Assembly: GCA_937973965.1 (NCBI GenBank)
Contig: CALJJQ010000135.1
Coordinates: 1 to 36,161, forward strand
Reading direction: 5' to 3'
Origin: an uncultured Calothrix sp.
GTDB taxonomy: Bacteria > Cyanobacteriota > Cyanobacteriia > Cyanobacteriales > Nostocaceae
Length of the DNA stretch: 36,161 nucleotides
Below the pieces are notes generated by a model. That model did not search any database and was not told where the DNA came from. It saw only the letters and a list, made by a program, of their open reading frames with translations. Of the stretch, positions 1 through 8,683 are shown piece by piece (the first letter of the stretch is position 1; the number at the start of each line of letters is the position of its first letter). Both the position numbers and the translations under genes were made by a program.

Positions 1-1
1 T

Positions 2-133
2 GAAATTCTCTGGCGATTTATTAAGTATCAATGGATTGAAATAGATGCTTATTCTAGCTGGCAAACTTTTGTTACATCTCTAGAAAAAATCCTGAGAGAA
101 TTTGGTCAAAACTATGTAATTAATTTTGACTAG
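2..133 (+). pseudogene. IS630-family transposase, C-terminal end (5' part outside window)
   Basis: An open frame enters from the left edge and stops with TAG at 131-133. It encodes about 43 residues containing LWRFIKYQWIEIDAY and ending in FGQNYVINFD. This is the usual tail of IS630/Tc1-type DDE transposases of cyanobacteria, lying just after the last catalytic acidic residue. IS630 enzymes cut and paste their element into TA dinucleotides. Only the tail is visible, so whether the gene is intact upstream cannot be told. No clear terminal inverted repeat is visible just downstream, where a different dispersed repeat begins at about 169. The family call is fairly secure from the motif; activity is unknown. 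Confidence 0.75.
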
Positions 134-522
134 CTACTTACCACGCGGCGTAAATATGCCTAGCTTTTCCCTCGCACCCATGCTCTGCGTGGGTGCGGAA
201 CCTACAAGGTCCCGACCTCGTGAATGAAGGTAGTAGCCCTCGCTGACTAAGTGACTACCCAGAGCATAGTCACTAGAAAAAAGTTCTGACTAATTAATAT
301 TCGGTTTATTTCCGCTAACCTGTACTAGATTGATCTATGGGGTATTGATTACGTAGATGTAGCCTTATTTTAGGCTATTCTATTACCGCTTTGCTGCTTG
401 ACTTTTTGACCGTGTAAAGCTTAATTTAGCTTTTTGCTTAAAAATTTGTGATTTTGCTAAAGATTTTTCTTTATGGGCATTTTATTTGTAGTAAATTGGG
501 GATTTATTTAGGAGTAAAGGTC
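134..522. other. Intergenic region between transposase tail and cysK
   Basis: This 389-bp stretch has no credible gene. Its first half carries a structured dispersed repeat (169-290, listed separately). The second half (about 300-510) is AT-rich and presumably holds the cysK promoter, but no convincing -35/-10 pair stands out. Confidence 0.6.
169..290. repeat. Dispersed structured repeat, family A copy 1
   Basis: About 122 bp closely similar to 29791-29914 in the same orientation. It contains two stem-loops: GCACCCA (174-180) with TGGGTGC (190-196), and AGTGACTA (250-257) with TAGTCACT (267-274). Both stems are largely kept in the second copy despite point differences. A diverged relative of the middle part (AGTAGCCCTCG followed by a hairpin and GAGCAT) lies near 12525-12575. 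It may be a non-autonomous mobile repeat; no protein is encoded. Confidence 0.75.
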
Positions 523-1458
523 ATGGGAATTGCGGGTGATGTGACTGAATTGATTGGCAAAACACCATTGGTAAGGTTGAATCGGATTCCTCAAGCTCAG
601 GGGTGTGTGGCGGAAATTGTCTTGAAATTGGAGGGGATGAATCCTGCGGCTTCGGTGAAAGACCGAATTGGTGCAAATATGGTGTTAGTTGCAGAACAAG
701 CGGGTCTAATCGCACCCGGAAAGACCGTATTGGTGGAACCGACTTCGGGGAATACGGGGATTGCTTTGGCAATGGTGGCTGCGGCTCGAGGATATGAGAT
801 TATTTTGACAATGCCGGAAACCATGAGTCTGGAACGTCGAGCAATGCTGCGTGCTTATGGTGCTAAGTTGGAGTTAACCCCAGGAAGTGAGGGGATGAAA
901 GGGGCGATCAAGCGGGCTGAGGAGATTGTTGCCAGTATGCCTAATGGGTATATGTTACAGCAGTTTAAAAACCCGGCGAATCCGCAAATTCATCGACAAA
1001 CCACTGCGGAGGAGATTTGGATTGATACGGATGGGAAGGTGGATTTTGTGGTTGCAGGTGTGGGTACGGGGGGGACAATTACGGGTATTGCGGAGGTGCT
1101 TAAACAACGTAAACCCAGTTTTCAAGCTGTAGCGGTGGAACCAAGGCAAAGTCCGGTGATTTCTGGGGGAAGTCCCGGACCCCATAAAATTCAAGGGATT
1201 GGGGCTGGATTTATTCCCGATGTGTTGCGGACTGACTTGTTGGATGAGGTGATTCAGGTTAGTGATGAGGATGCGATCGCCTATGGCAGAAAATTGGCTA
1301 GGGAGGAGGGTTTATTGTCGGGTATTTCGTCGGGTGCTAACTTGGCTGCGGCGATTCAAGTTGGTAAACGTTCAGAAAATGCTGGGAAGTTAATTGTGGT
1401 GATTCAGCCTTCTTTTGGGGAACGTTATCTCAGTACGGTGATGTTTCAAGATTTGTGA
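523..1458 (+). CDS. cysK: Cysteine synthase A (O-acetylserine (thiol)-lyase)
   Basis: A PLP-dependent cytosolic enzyme that joins O-acetyl-L-serine and sulfide to give L-cysteine. The 311-residue protein carries all fold-type II signatures. SVKDRIG has the PLP-binding lysine at about residue 46, PTSGNTG (about 73-79) is the substrate loop, GTGGT (about 181-185) binds the PLP phosphate, and SGISSGAN lies near 266-273. The start at 523 is chosen because AGGAG (510-514) sits 8 bp upstream and the family begins at about this point. An in-frame upstream start at 448 would add 25 hydrophobic residues without family support. It is convergent with the PIN-domain gene, with only 6 bp between the stops. 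CysM or a cystathionine-synthase-like paralogue is less likely given the CysK-like motifs. Confidence 0.93.
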   Translation: MGIAGDVTELIGKTPLVRLNRIPQAQGCVAEIVLKLEGMNPAASVKDRIGANMVLVAEQAGLIAPGKTVLVEPTSGNTGIALAMVAAARGYEIILTMPETMSLERRAMLRAYGAKLELTPGSEGMKGAIKRAEEIVASMPNGYMLQQFKNPANPQIHRQTTAEEIWIDTDGKVDFVVAGVGTGGTITGIAEVLKQRKPSFQAVAVEPRQSPVISGGSPGPHKIQGIGAGFIPDVLRTDLLDEVIQVSDEDAIAYGRKLAREEGLLSGISSGANLAAAIQVGKRSENAGKLIVVIQPSFGERYLSTVMFQDL

Positions 1459-1464
1459 AATCTG

Positions 1465-2028
1465 TTAACTGTCACCTTGTTGCTGACTCAGTAAACGGGG
1501 GTTTGCTGTTAATATGGTAATATTGGAGGCTGTAAAATCGGCATCATGGGTAACTAGTTTTAAATGGTTAGCGCGACACAGTTCTGCTAAAACTTGGTCA
1601 TTAAAGTCTGCCTCGCCCCCCGCATATTCACTTAATATAGATATAATTTCTTTGGATTCAAAATGACTTTTCGCTGGTTCGGATTTATCTAAAATTTTTT
1701 TGGCTCGACGGGCAATTTGTTCTGCTACTGGCTTAAAATTGATACTATTGCGAAATATTTTAAAATCGCCGGGTTTTTGGTCGTTAGGTAATTTGTTATA
1801 AAAAAAACGGGCATATGCGTTAATGAATTCGGATAACACTAACGCATCGAGAACAATTCGACACCCGGCACCACGAATACGTCTTAAGGCAGATGTATAG
1901 GCGTATCGATATTGGGAGGAAATATGACTTGGTGGCCCGTAAATATACATCCAAATATTGGCATCAAATAGGACACCATCCTCGGATGTGAATTTATAGG
2001 ATTCAATGGGGTAGACGGTTCTACTCAT
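1465..2028 (-). CDS. PIN-domain protein (putative ribonuclease)
   Basis: The 187-residue protein has PIN-fold acidic positions in the expected order: FDANIW (Asp22), SEF (Glu67), ADFND (Asp141/Asp144) and THDADF (Asp162/Asp164). PIN domains are Mg-dependent ribonucleases, often toxins of toxin-antitoxin pairs, but the family also includes processing nucleases. It is longer than a typical VapC (about 130 residues), with an insertion around residues 75-130. Its ATG overlaps the stop of the preceding STAS-like gene by 4 bp (ATGA), so the two are almost certainly co-transcribed and translationally coupled. Target and physiological role are not known. The nuclease fold is likely; a toxin role is inference. 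Confidence 0.75.
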   Translation of the reverse strand: MSRTVYPIESYKFTSEDGVLFDANIWMYIYGPPSHISSQYRYAYTSALRRIRGAGCRIVLDALVLSEFINAYARFFYNKLPNDQKPGDFKIFRNSINFKPVAEQIARRAKKILDKSEPAKSHFESKEIISILSEYAGGEADFNDQVLAELCRANHLKLVTHDADFTASNITILTANPRLLSQQQGDS

Positions 2029-2471
2029 TCCAAGTCGTCACCTAGAACTTCGATCATTGCCTCCCGAAACCGTTGAGGGTCTTTTAAATAATCTTTGACA
2101 TCGTGGATTACGCAGGCAATATCGGCAGCATCTTCTGGTTCGACATCCACAAGACTGAGACTATTTTCGATTTTTGCTTCTGAGAAGCTGGTGTATAAAC
2201 GTAAAAATACCTCCGCTAAAAAAGCAGAGGAGATTTCTTCGCCATTTTTGAATGATAAACAAACATGTTTTCCTGCTAAAAAGGCTCTAGCGATATGTTC
2301 GTAGACACGCTTTCCATCCTCGCAGACAACGCAGTAGACATCTCCAAGGACATCGGTGACGCAAATTGTGACGCTATTTTCAGCATGTGGAACTGGAAGG
2401 GTTGAAAGACTCATGATAAAACTGGTAATACCATTATCATTTTTGGATTGTAGCTGGAGGTTGGTTGACAT
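2025..2471 (-). CDS. STAS-like (DUF4325-type) protein upstream of PIN gene
   Basis: A 148-residue cytosolic protein. Residues about 69-96 read KHVCLSFKNG followed by a stretch with AFLAEVFLRLY. This matches the core strand-helix of STAS-like DUF4325 domains, where a small/hydrophobic-rich strand precedes a helix with a conserved FL-E-F pattern. STAS-like domains usually mediate protein-protein control. It resembles no classical DNA-binding antitoxin, and no helix-turn-helix is evident. It is the first gene of a tight pair with the PIN gene. The start is uncertain: no good Shine-Dalgarno precedes 2471, and an in-frame Met 19 codons later (MSLSTLP) is an alternative. It lies 153 bp downstream of cinA on the same strand. 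Confidence 0.65.
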   Translation of the reverse strand: MSTNLQLQSKNDNGITSFIMSLSTLPVPHAENSVTICVTDVLGDVYCVVCEDGKRVYEHIARAFLAGKHVCLSFKNGEEISSAFLAEVFLRLYTSFSEAKIENSLSLVDVEPEDAADIACVIHDVKDYLKDPQRFREAMIEVLGDDLE

Positions 2472-2624
2472 TCCGGTGTGTGGGATACTTGATGATTTTA
2501 AGTTTAGTTTTATGGGAGTTTTTTTATTTGTTCGGCATAACCGCTCATCACAAGCTTGCCAAAATCATGGTTGGAAATGAATTTGACCTTGAAGTCCTGC
2601 CAGCTATTATTATTCTCGTATAAT

Positions 2625-3881
2625 TTAGGTCAATTTTCCAGCTAAATAACGTCTTAACAAATCAAGGGCTGTATTTGCGCTGAGAAAACGGATGAAATTG
2701 CGATCGCGGTTACTACCAAATCGATGTTCTTGGCTGAGAATACTACCGTCGGGTGCTGCGAGACCAATATAAACTAGACCGACTGGTTTGCTATCCGTAC
2801 CCCCAGTTGGTCCAGCAATTCCGGTGATACTTAATCCCCAGGATGTTCCTAATCGCTGTTTCACTCCTATTGCCATTGCTTTGGCTACTTCTGCGCTGAC
2901 GGCTCCATAATGGTGAATATCATCAGGATTTACACCTAGTTGTTGAATTTTCACTGAATTCGCGTAGGAAATAATCCCTCCCCAAAAATACTCGGAACTA
3001 CCGGATATTTCCGTTAACATTTGTCCTAAACCACCACCAGTACAGGATTCTGCCACCGATAGGGTTTGTTGTCGTTGTTTTAACAGTTCCCCTACCACGG
3101 TTGCTAGGGTGTCATCATCGACACCATAAAAGTCTAAGCCCGCAATTTGTTTAATTTCCTCCTCCACTGGTAAAATTAGAGCTTGGGCATCAGCTACCGT
3201 TTTGGCTTTGGCGGAAATTCGCAATCTCACTTCCCCTTTACCTGCATAGGGTGCAACGGTGGGATTGGTCAGGTCAAAGAAGGAGGAAACTTTCTCCGCT
3301 AAAGCCGATTCGCCAATTCCCCAAAATCGTAGGCTGCGACTGTAAATAATTTCGGTTCCCCAACATTGGCTACACAGATAGGGAATAGCTGTATCTGTCC
3401 ACATGCGATGCATTTCTGAGGGTACACCGGGAAAAGTCAGGATATGTAAATGCGGACGGGGACTCCAAATAATACCTGGTGCGGTTCCGGTGGGATTGGG
3501 GAGAATTTGCGCACCTTGGGGAATTAAAGCTTGTTTGCGGTTGCTGGGACTCATTACCCGTCCCCGGACTGCAAATTTAGTCCTAATATCTTCAATAATT
3601 TCTGGATGTTCAATCAGGGGTGTGTGGAAAAATTCGGCAATGGTTTCGCTGGTCAAATCATCGGGAGTTGGTCCGAGTCCCCCGGTAAAAATTAAAATCG
3701 ATGCTCGTTTGAGAGCAATATCAATTACTTGCTTGATTCGGTCTTTATTATCACCAACAACAGTTTGGAAATGATGCGGAATACCCAATTGGGCTAATTG
3801 CTGGGCTAGATATTGGGCATTACTATTGACAATATCACCCAGTAATAATTCAGTACCGACGCAAATAATTTCTGCACTCAT
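2625..3881 (-). CDS. cinA: CinA family protein (ADP-ribose pyrophosphatase / NMN deamidase type)
   Basis: A 418-residue two-domain protein of usual length. Residues 1 to about 170 form the MoCF-like (COG1058) domain, with VGTELLLGD near the start and TGGLGPTPDD at about 66-75. Residues about 273-418 form the PncC-like domain, with SVAESCTGG and GIAGPTGG. CinA proteins act in pyridine-nucleotide salvage (NMN deamidation and ADP-ribose hydrolysis). Historically they are linked to competence, being co-transcribed with recA in some bacteria; no recA is present here. The start ATG is the first in frame and fits the family N-terminus (MSAEIICVGTE). It stands on the same strand as the STAS-like/PIN pair but 153 bp away, so co-transcription is uncertain. 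Confidence 0.93.
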   Translation of the reverse strand: MSAEIICVGTELLLGDIVNSNAQYLAQQLAQLGIPHHFQTVVGDNKDRIKQVIDIALKRASILIFTGGLGPTPDDLTSETIAEFFHTPLIEHPEIIEDIRTKFAVRGRVMSPSNRKQALIPQGAQILPNPTGTAPGIIWSPRPHLHILTFPGVPSEMHRMWTDTAIPYLCSQCWGTEIIYSRSLRFWGIGESALAEKVSSFFDLTNPTVAPYAGKGEVRLRISAKAKTVADAQALILPVEEEIKQIAGLDFYGVDDDTLATVVGELLKQRQQTLSVAESCTGGGLGQMLTEISGSSEYFWGGIISYANSVKIQQLGVNPDDIHHYGAVSAEVAKAMAIGVKQRLGTSWGLSITGIAGPTGGTDSKPVGLVYIGLAAPDGSILSQEHRFGSNRDRNFIRFLSANTALDLLRRYLAGKLT

Positions 3882-4275
3882 GGGGATGGTAAATTAGGGA
3901 GTGGGAATCTACATAATATATAGATTTAAACTCATAGGTTTGTAAATATCGCAGTCTTAAATGATTTGTAAAATCTTACATGTAGGGTTCTGTTAAGGGT
4001 TAACAGTAAACAGCCATAGACGCAGACACCCATAGAGTGACTTCTCTTCTTGGCGTTGTCTGAGTTGGATTTTTTCCCCCTTGAAGGTGTAAAATAACTT
4101 CTCCGACAGGGATGGATTTGTTTGCGCGATCGCTGGATGAATAGCTATTAAGGGAGCAAAACTGGGAATAAATAGGCTACTAATGAGGAAAATAGGTGAT
4201 AACTTTAATGTATTTCATTGATAGTAGAGACGCGATATATCGCGTCTCTACAAAATATCACGTCTCTACTCTACA
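3882..4275. other. Intergenic region between dnaK 3' end and cinA
   Basis: No gene is apparent. It holds the presumed cinA promoter, one HIP1 octamer near 4127, a 28-bp perfect palindrome at 4224-4251 (listed separately) and, just after it, a second half-copy (ATCACGTCTCTAC). Confidence 0.6.
4224..4251. repeat. Perfect 28-bp palindrome, GTAGAGACG family
   Basis: Two 14-base arms, GTAGAGACGCGATA and its exact reverse complement, meet without a spacer. Related palindromes occur at 24444-24472, 26186-26206, 33930-33949 and 36142 to the window end, and degenerate ones lie inside other repeats. A cruciform or RNA hairpin is possible; no T-run follows, so it is not a classic terminator. Confidence 0.9.
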
Positions 4276-4305
4276 AAATAAAAAAGGCGCAGTTACCCGC
4301 GCCTT
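4276..4305 (-). terminator. Rho-independent terminator of dnaK
   Basis: Read on the minus strand, arms AAGGCGC and GCGCCTT (plus coordinates 4299-4305 and 4284-4290) enclose an 8-nt loop. They are followed by a T-rich run (complement of 4272-4285). It starts about 25 bp past the dnaK stop codon. Confidence 0.85.
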
Positions 4306-4330
4306 CAAAACTATCAAAAATTACTAATTT

Positions 4331-6232
4331 CTACTTAGTTTCAGTAAAATCCGCATCAATCACATCATCACCACCGGAACTGGAACCAGTACTACCTGCA
4401 CTAGAACCATCAGTTCCGCCATCACCAGTTCCCTGCTGCTGGTAAATATTGCTACCTACTTGGAATAATGCTTGTTGCAATTCCGGCATTACCCGCTTGA
4501 TGGTATCGTCGTCTTCTTTGGCGATCGCATCCCTAAGTTCTTTGACTAAACCGTCAATTTTTTCCTTATCGGCTGCGGGTACTTTGTCACCAAGCTCTTG
4601 AATTTGTTTCTCTGCTTGGTATGCAAGGGAATCAGCTTGGTTTTTGCGGTCGATTTTTTCCCGACGTTCTTTGTCAGCAGCAGCATTTTGTTCTGCATCC
4701 CGTACCATCCGTTCCACATCAGCTTTATCCAAGGTGGAAGCACCAGTGATACTGATGGATTGCTCTTTCCCTGTACCCTTATCTTTTGCGGTAACGTTCA
4801 AGATACCGTTAGCATCGATGTCAAACACAACTTCGATTTGGGGTACACCACGGGGTGCGGGAGGAATTCCATCTAAACGGAAGGTTCCCAAGCTCTTGTT
4901 GTCAGCAGCCATTTCCCGTTCCCCTTGGAGAACGTGGATTTCCACGTTGGTTTGTCCATCGACTGCGGTGGAAAAGACCTCGGATTTCTTAGTGGGAATG
5001 GTGGTGTTGCGAGGAATAATTTTGGTCATCACTCCACCCAAGGTTTCCACACCCAGGGACAAGGGAGTCACGTCTAACAACAGAATACCTGTAACATCAC
5101 CTGCTAACACACCTGCTTGAATCGCTGCACCAACCGCAACTACTTCATCAGGGTTTACAGTTTGGTTTGGTTCCTTACCCAACATGTTTTTCACTAACTG
5201 TTGGACTGCGGGAATCCGGGTGGAACCACCGACTAAAACCACTTCATCAATGTTGTTTTTGCTGAGTTTGGCATCACGCAGGGCGTTTTCTACGGGAACA
5301 CGACAACGGTCAATCAAGTCGGAACAGAGTTCTTCAAATTTGGCTCTGGTTAGCACCATTTCTAAGTGCTTGGGACCGTCTTGAGTCGCGGTGATAAATG
5401 GTAGGTTAATTTCCGCTTGGGTAACGCTAGAAAGTTCGATTTTGGCTTTCTCTGCTGCTTCTGTTAACCGTTGTAGGGCTTGACGGTCTTTACGTAGGTC
5501 AATACCTTCCTGTTTTTTAAATTCTTCCGCCAAATAATCAACGATTTTTTTGTCAAAATCGTCACCACCTAGGTGGGTATCACCGGAAGTTGCTAATACT
5601 TCAAAAACACCGTCACCAACTTCCAAAATTGATACGTCAAAGGTACCACCACCAAGGTCAAACACCAGAATAGTCTCGTTACTCTTCTTATCAAAACCGT
5701 AAGCTAAGGAAGCTGCTGTCGGTTCGTTGATAATTCTCAGAACTTCAATCCCGGCAATTTTACCTGCATCCTTGGTAGCTTGACGTTGGGAGTCGTTGAA
5801 ATAAGCAGGTACGGTAATTACCGCTTGGGTGACGGTTTCACCCAAATACTTACTTGCATCTTCTACAAGTTTACGTAAAACTTTAGCAGAAATTTCTTCC
5901 GGTGCAAATTGTTTTCCAGCACCAGGACAATCTAATTTAACATTATCACCACTGCGGATGACTTTATAGGAAACTTCTGTAGTTTCGTTTGTAACTTCTT
6001 CGTATTTGCGACCAATAAAGCGTTTGACCGAATAGAAAGTATTTTCGGGGTTCATTACGGCTTGACGCTTGGCGATTTGACCAACCAAGGTATCGCCATT
6101 TTTTGCAAATGCAACAACCGAGGGTGTTGTCCGAAAACCTTCTGCGTTAGCAATAACCGTGGGTTTACCACCTTCCATTACTGCTACGCAGGAGTTAGTT
6201 GTACCTAAGTCAATTCCAACTACTTTTGCCAT
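4331..6232 (-). CDS. dnaK: Molecular chaperone DnaK (Hsp70)
   Basis: The 633-residue ATP-dependent chaperone binds unfolded polypeptides through cycles driven by DnaJ and GrpE. The nucleotide-binding domain shows IDLGTTNS (7-14), [11 protein letters not shown] near 170 and [10 protein letters not shown] soon after. The substrate domain begins near residue 390 ([11 protein letters not shown]). The C-terminal Gly/Ser-rich linker ends in [10 protein letters not shown], the tail of the housekeeping cyanobacterial DnaK2-like proteins. Cyanobacteria have several dnaK paralogues, and assignment to the DnaK2 type is by this tail and overall length. grpE and dnaJ are not next to it. GGAG lies 12 bp before the ATG. 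No CIRCE element is seen. A 1-kb upstream region with a hairpin and a palindrome may hold its control signals. A good terminator follows. Confidence 0.97.
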   Translation of the reverse strand: MAKVVGIDLGTTNSCVAVMEGGKPTVIANAEGFRTTPSVVAFAKNGDTLVGQIAKRQAVMNPENTFYSVKRFIGRKYEEVTNETTEVSYKVIRSGDNVKLDCPGAGKQFAPEEISAKVLRKLVEDASKYLGETVTQAVITVPAYFNDSQRQATKDAGKIAGIEVLRIINEPTAASLAYGFDKKSNETILVFDLGGGTFDVSILEVGDGVFEVLATSGDTHLGGDDFDKKIVDYLAEEFKKQEGIDLRKDRQALQRLTEAAEKAKIELSSVTQAEINLPFITATQDGPKHLEMVLTRAKFEELCSDLIDRCRVPVENALRDAKLSKNNIDEVVLVGGSTRIPAVQQLVKNMLGKEPNQTVNPDEVVAVGAAIQAGVLAGDVTGILLLDVTPLSLGVETLGGVMTKIIPRNTTIPTKKSEVFSTAVDGQTNVEIHVLQGEREMAADNKSLGTFRLDGIPPAPRGVPQIEVVFDIDANGILNVTAKDKGTGKEQSISITGASTLDKADVERMVRDAEQNAAADKERREKIDRKNQADSLAYQAEKQIQELGDKVPAADKEKIDGLVKELRDAIAKEDDDTIKRVMPELQQALFQVGSNIYQQQGTGDGGTDGSSAGSTGSSSGGDDVIDADFTETK

Positions 6233-6531
6233 TGTAGGTGCTGGCTCCGTTTACTACAAAAAATTCAATGGGAGTTAATGCCATTTTGGATTTGGGATTT
6301 GAGGTTTAAGATTGCAGAAGTCTTCCTAATTCAGAATTCTGTCAATCTGTTGTTCACTCGCAATCTTGCTTCCAAATTGAGATGGCAAATAAAGACTAAA
6401 TGCTTGAACCTGCCGATCTGAAAAAATCAGCCTGTGCAGCTAGATTAGTTTTGGATTGGCAATGCTTGGGGTAAAACCCACGGCTATGCTGTTATATATA
6501 CTGGGCCGATGCAGCCTTGTCCATGAAGGGT

Positions 6532-6564
6532 GGTTTTCCGAACCTGGGATTGGTCGGTTCAACC
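6532..6564. promoter_or_regulatory. Stem-loop in the dnaK upstream region
   Basis: GGTT (6532-6535) pairs with AACC (6561-6564), then CCG with CGG, and ACC with GGT across one bulged A. The 7-nt loop is TGGGATT. It lies 300-330 bp upstream of the dnaK ATG, in the most GC-rich part of the gap. It could be part of a long dnaK leader or of an unannotated small RNA on either strand. Function is unproven. Confidence 0.4.
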
Positions 6565-6611
6565 TGTGCTTATGTTTTGCGGTCACACATATTATTTTCA
6601 TTTACTCTGTC

Positions 6612-6635
6612 TAATGTATGAGAATTAATACATTA
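6612..6635. promoter_or_regulatory. Operator-like inverted repeat upstream of dnaK
   Basis: TAATGTAT (6612-6619) and ATACATTA (6628-6635) are perfect 8-bp arms separated by 8 bp, a spacing typical of dimeric-regulator sites. It is not an NtcA box: the GTA and TAC inside it are 10 bp apart, not 8. It is placed about 380 bp before the dnaK start, so its target gene is uncertain. Confidence 0.35.
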
Positions 6636-6867
6636 AGTAATTCGCAACAACCGTAATCTGTAGGTCGTGTTTGCCGTCAAAATAAAAGGTGACAGGAGAT
6701 TTGGAGATTTTGGATAGGGAATAGGAGGGAAATAGGAGATTGGTTTTATCGCCAACAACTGAAAGATAACCGTTTAAGATATAGATGTTGGAATGTGTTG
6801 CTGTGTAAGGGTTTTAAGTCCATAGATGTCCAATGGCGTTTTCTCCGACAACCCTGCACGTATCCGT

Positions 6868-6969
6868 AAGAGGTTGTTTTAAAAGTCGCTTTTAAAACTT
6901 AACTTATTGTTTTTTTGGGAGTGGGGAATTAGGAGGAGTCGGCAAAGACACGATATGTAGCGTCTCTAT
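6868..6969. repeat. Dispersed repeat, family B copy 1
   Basis: About 100 bp that aligns with 21554-21645. Shared blocks are AAGAGG-TGTTT, AAAAGTCG, TTTTAA-ACTTAA, TTTTTTGGGAGT, GGGAAT, GACACGA-ATGT and CGTCT. It ends in a degenerate version of the GTAGAGACG palindrome family. Confidence 0.75.
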
Positions 6970-7270
6970 ATTTTGCAAGTTTGCAAAGAATTGAGGGTAT
7001 TTTAGTCGCAAAAAGTGCTTTCCAAATAGGCCTATAGCGTTCAAAAACTTGACATTAACCTTACATTTGTAATTTTTTCGGGTCAAGTAAGAGTGGAATT
7101 GTTGGTTTAAAACTACTCCCGTCACGGACTGTTCCCTATTTCCCTCCCTCACTAAAAGACTTTTTCCGCAAACCCTACTTAAATCCAAAATCCAAAACTC
7201 CCTCTCACCGGAAACAGTTTGGACTGCGATTTAAGTATTAGAATTAATAGTTATTCACGACCTGGGAATT

Positions 7271-8464
7271 ATGGATACATCTTCACTGTTTTTAGCTGCT
7301 GATGCTTGGCGGTTGTCGTTGAATGGGGAATCGATTGATTTACCTCCTTCTGACTCTGGGTCTGGGGTGGGTACGGATTTTGATCGTGCGATGATGCGAA
7401 GGTGTTTGGAGTTGGCGTTAAAGGCAAAGGGATGTACTTCTCCCAATCCGATGGTGGGTGCGGTGGTTGTGCGGGATGGTAAGGTGGTGGGGGAGGGTTT
7501 TCATCCGAAAGCTGGGGAACCCCATGCGGAGGTGTTTGCACTGCGTTCTGCGGGGGAATTGGCTCGTGGTGCAACGGTTTATGTGAGTTTGGAACCCTGT
7601 AATCATTATGGTCGGACTCCCCCCTGTTCCCAGGCTTTGGTGAAGGCTGGTGTGGCTAAGGTTGTGGTGGGGATGGTGGATCCCAATCCGTTGGTTGCGG
7701 GTGGGGGGATTAAAACTTTACGGGATGCGGGGATTGAGGTGGTTGTTGGGGTGGAGGAAGCGGCTTGTCGGAAGTTAAATGAGGGGTTTGTCCACCGGAT
7801 TTTGTGCCAACGTCCTCTGGGTATTTTGAAGTATGCGATGACCTTAGATGGGAAAATTGCGACCACGACGGGTCATAGTGCTTGGGTGACAAGTCCGGAG
7901 ACACGCAAAGTTGTCCATGAAATTCGTGTTGGCTGTGATGCAGTGGTGGTGGGGGGAAATACGGTGAGGAAGGATAATCCCTATTTAACTAGCCATCAAG
8001 TTGGTAAGCGGAATCCGTTGCGGGTGGTGATGAGTCGGACTTTAGATTTACCTGTGGATGCTCATTTGTGGCAAACGGAGGAAGCTGCTACTTTGGTGTT
8101 AACAGAACCTACTGCGAATTCATGTTTACGGGGTAAGTTAGAAGCTTTGGGAGTAGAAGTAGTCAATTTAACTCCCCTAACTCCAGGGAATGTGATGCAA
8201 TATTTCTATGAACGGGGATTTTGTAATGTATTGTGGGAATGTGGTGGCCAGTTAGCGGCAAAAGCGATCGCCGATGGTTCGATCCAAAAAATTCTCGCTT
8301 TTATTGCTCCGAAAATCATTGGTGGAAACGGTCACACACCTACACCCGTTGGCGATTTAGGTTTGACACAAATGACCCAGGCTTTGAATTTACACGATAT
8401 TACTGTGCGAGCGATCACTTCTGATTTGTTGATTGAAGGCTATTTATCCTATCAACACACGTAA
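7271..8464 (+). CDS. ribD: Bifunctional riboflavin deaminase/reductase RibD
   Basis: A 397-residue enzyme of riboflavin synthesis. The N-terminal half deaminates 2,5-diamino-6-ribosylamino-pyrimidinone phosphate, and the C-terminal half reduces the ribosyl side chain with NADPH. The zinc deaminase motif is PHAEV (His85, Glu87) with Cys110 and Cys119 in EPC-N8-C (GRTPPC). The reductase half starts near residue 185 (LKYAMTLDGKIAT) and contains VVGGNTVRKDNP. The family core begins near residue 41 (MMRRCLELA), so the first 40 residues are an extension. Such extensions are common in this phylum, but the internal ATGs at 7391/7394 remain possible starts. The stop lies 2 bp before a MITE, so transcription probably reads into that element. 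Confidence 0.93.
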   Translation: MDTSSLFLAADAWRLSLNGESIDLPPSDSGSGVGTDFDRAMMRRCLELALKAKGCTSPNPMVGAVVVRDGKVVGEGFHPKAGEPHAEVFALRSAGELARGATVYVSLEPCNHYGRTPPCSQALVKAGVAKVVVGMVDPNPLVAGGGIKTLRDAGIEVVVGVEEAACRKLNEGFVHRILCQRPLGILKYAMTLDGKIATTTGHSAWVTSPETRKVVHEIRVGCDAVVVGGNTVRKDNPYLTSHQVGKRNPLRVVMSRTLDLPVDAHLWQTEEAATLVLTEPTANSCLRGKLEALGVEVVNLTPLTPGNVMQYFYERGFCNVLWECGGQLAAKAIADGSIQKILAFIAPKIIGGNGHTPTPVGDLGLTQMTQALNLHDITVRAITSDLLIEGYLSYQHT

Positions 8465-8465
8465 G

Positions 8466-8616
8466 TAACGTGAGTTCGATGAACCTCACCCCAACCCCTC
8501 TCTGAAGTCGGAGAGGGGCAGAAAATCCGTAGTTTTGACCAAAAATCAATGTTTCCCAAGCTTCTCTCCAAAAGAAAGTAAGAGAGGGGTTATTAGAATC
8601 CGTCGAATTGACGTTA
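8466..8616. mobile_element. MITE-like element, copy 1
   Basis: A 151-bp element with terminal inverted repeats TAACGTGAGTTCGA (8466-8479) and TCGAATTGACGTTA (8603-8616), matching at all but two positions. The interior contains CCTCACCCCAACCCCTCTC and GGAGAGGGGCAG. An inverted relative lies at 12701-12859 with the same ends. Ends in TA suit IS630/Tc1-type mobilisation, but no transposase is encoded. Confidence 0.75.
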
Positions 8617-8683
8617 ATATAAAACCCTAAAGCGCTACTAGGTGCCTTTTCTCTCTCAGCAAAATTAATGTGGTGGACTACTA
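8613..8683. repeat. Dispersed repeat, family C copy 1
   Basis: About 70 bp similar to 19093-19176: GTTAATAT at the start, ACTA, CCTTTT, CTC and CAAAATT in the middle, and ATGTGGTGGA-TACTA at the end. It abuts the MITE and overlaps the stop codon of the SLH-protein gene. Confidence 0.65.

Larger units (their letters stand above)
6233..7270. other. Divergent intergenic region dnaK / ribD
   Basis: A stretch of 1038 bp between divergent genes, without a convincing coding frame. A comparatively GC-rich block at about 6455-6595 contains a strong hairpin (6532-6564). An 8+8 bp inverted repeat lies at 6612-6635, and a dispersed repeat occupies 6868-6970. The part near ribD (7110-7250) is low-information repeat-like DNA. 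No SRP RNA, 6S RNA or tRNA could be matched by eye. Confidence 0.6.

Noticed and set aside
6440-6600. Possible SRP RNA, 6S RNA or tRNA T-arm (GGTTCAACC) in the dnaK upstream block
   Set aside because: The conserved SRP tetraloop context (GGTCAG...GCAGC) is absent on both strands, the T-arm stem does not pair, and no 6S-like long bubble could be drawn.
6616-6631. NtcA box upstream of dnaK
   Set aside because: GTA and TAC are separated by 10 bp instead of 8.
6904-7188. 94-codon open frame on the minus strand
   Set aside because: It runs through dispersed repeats, lacks a ribosome-binding site and has no domain-like composition.
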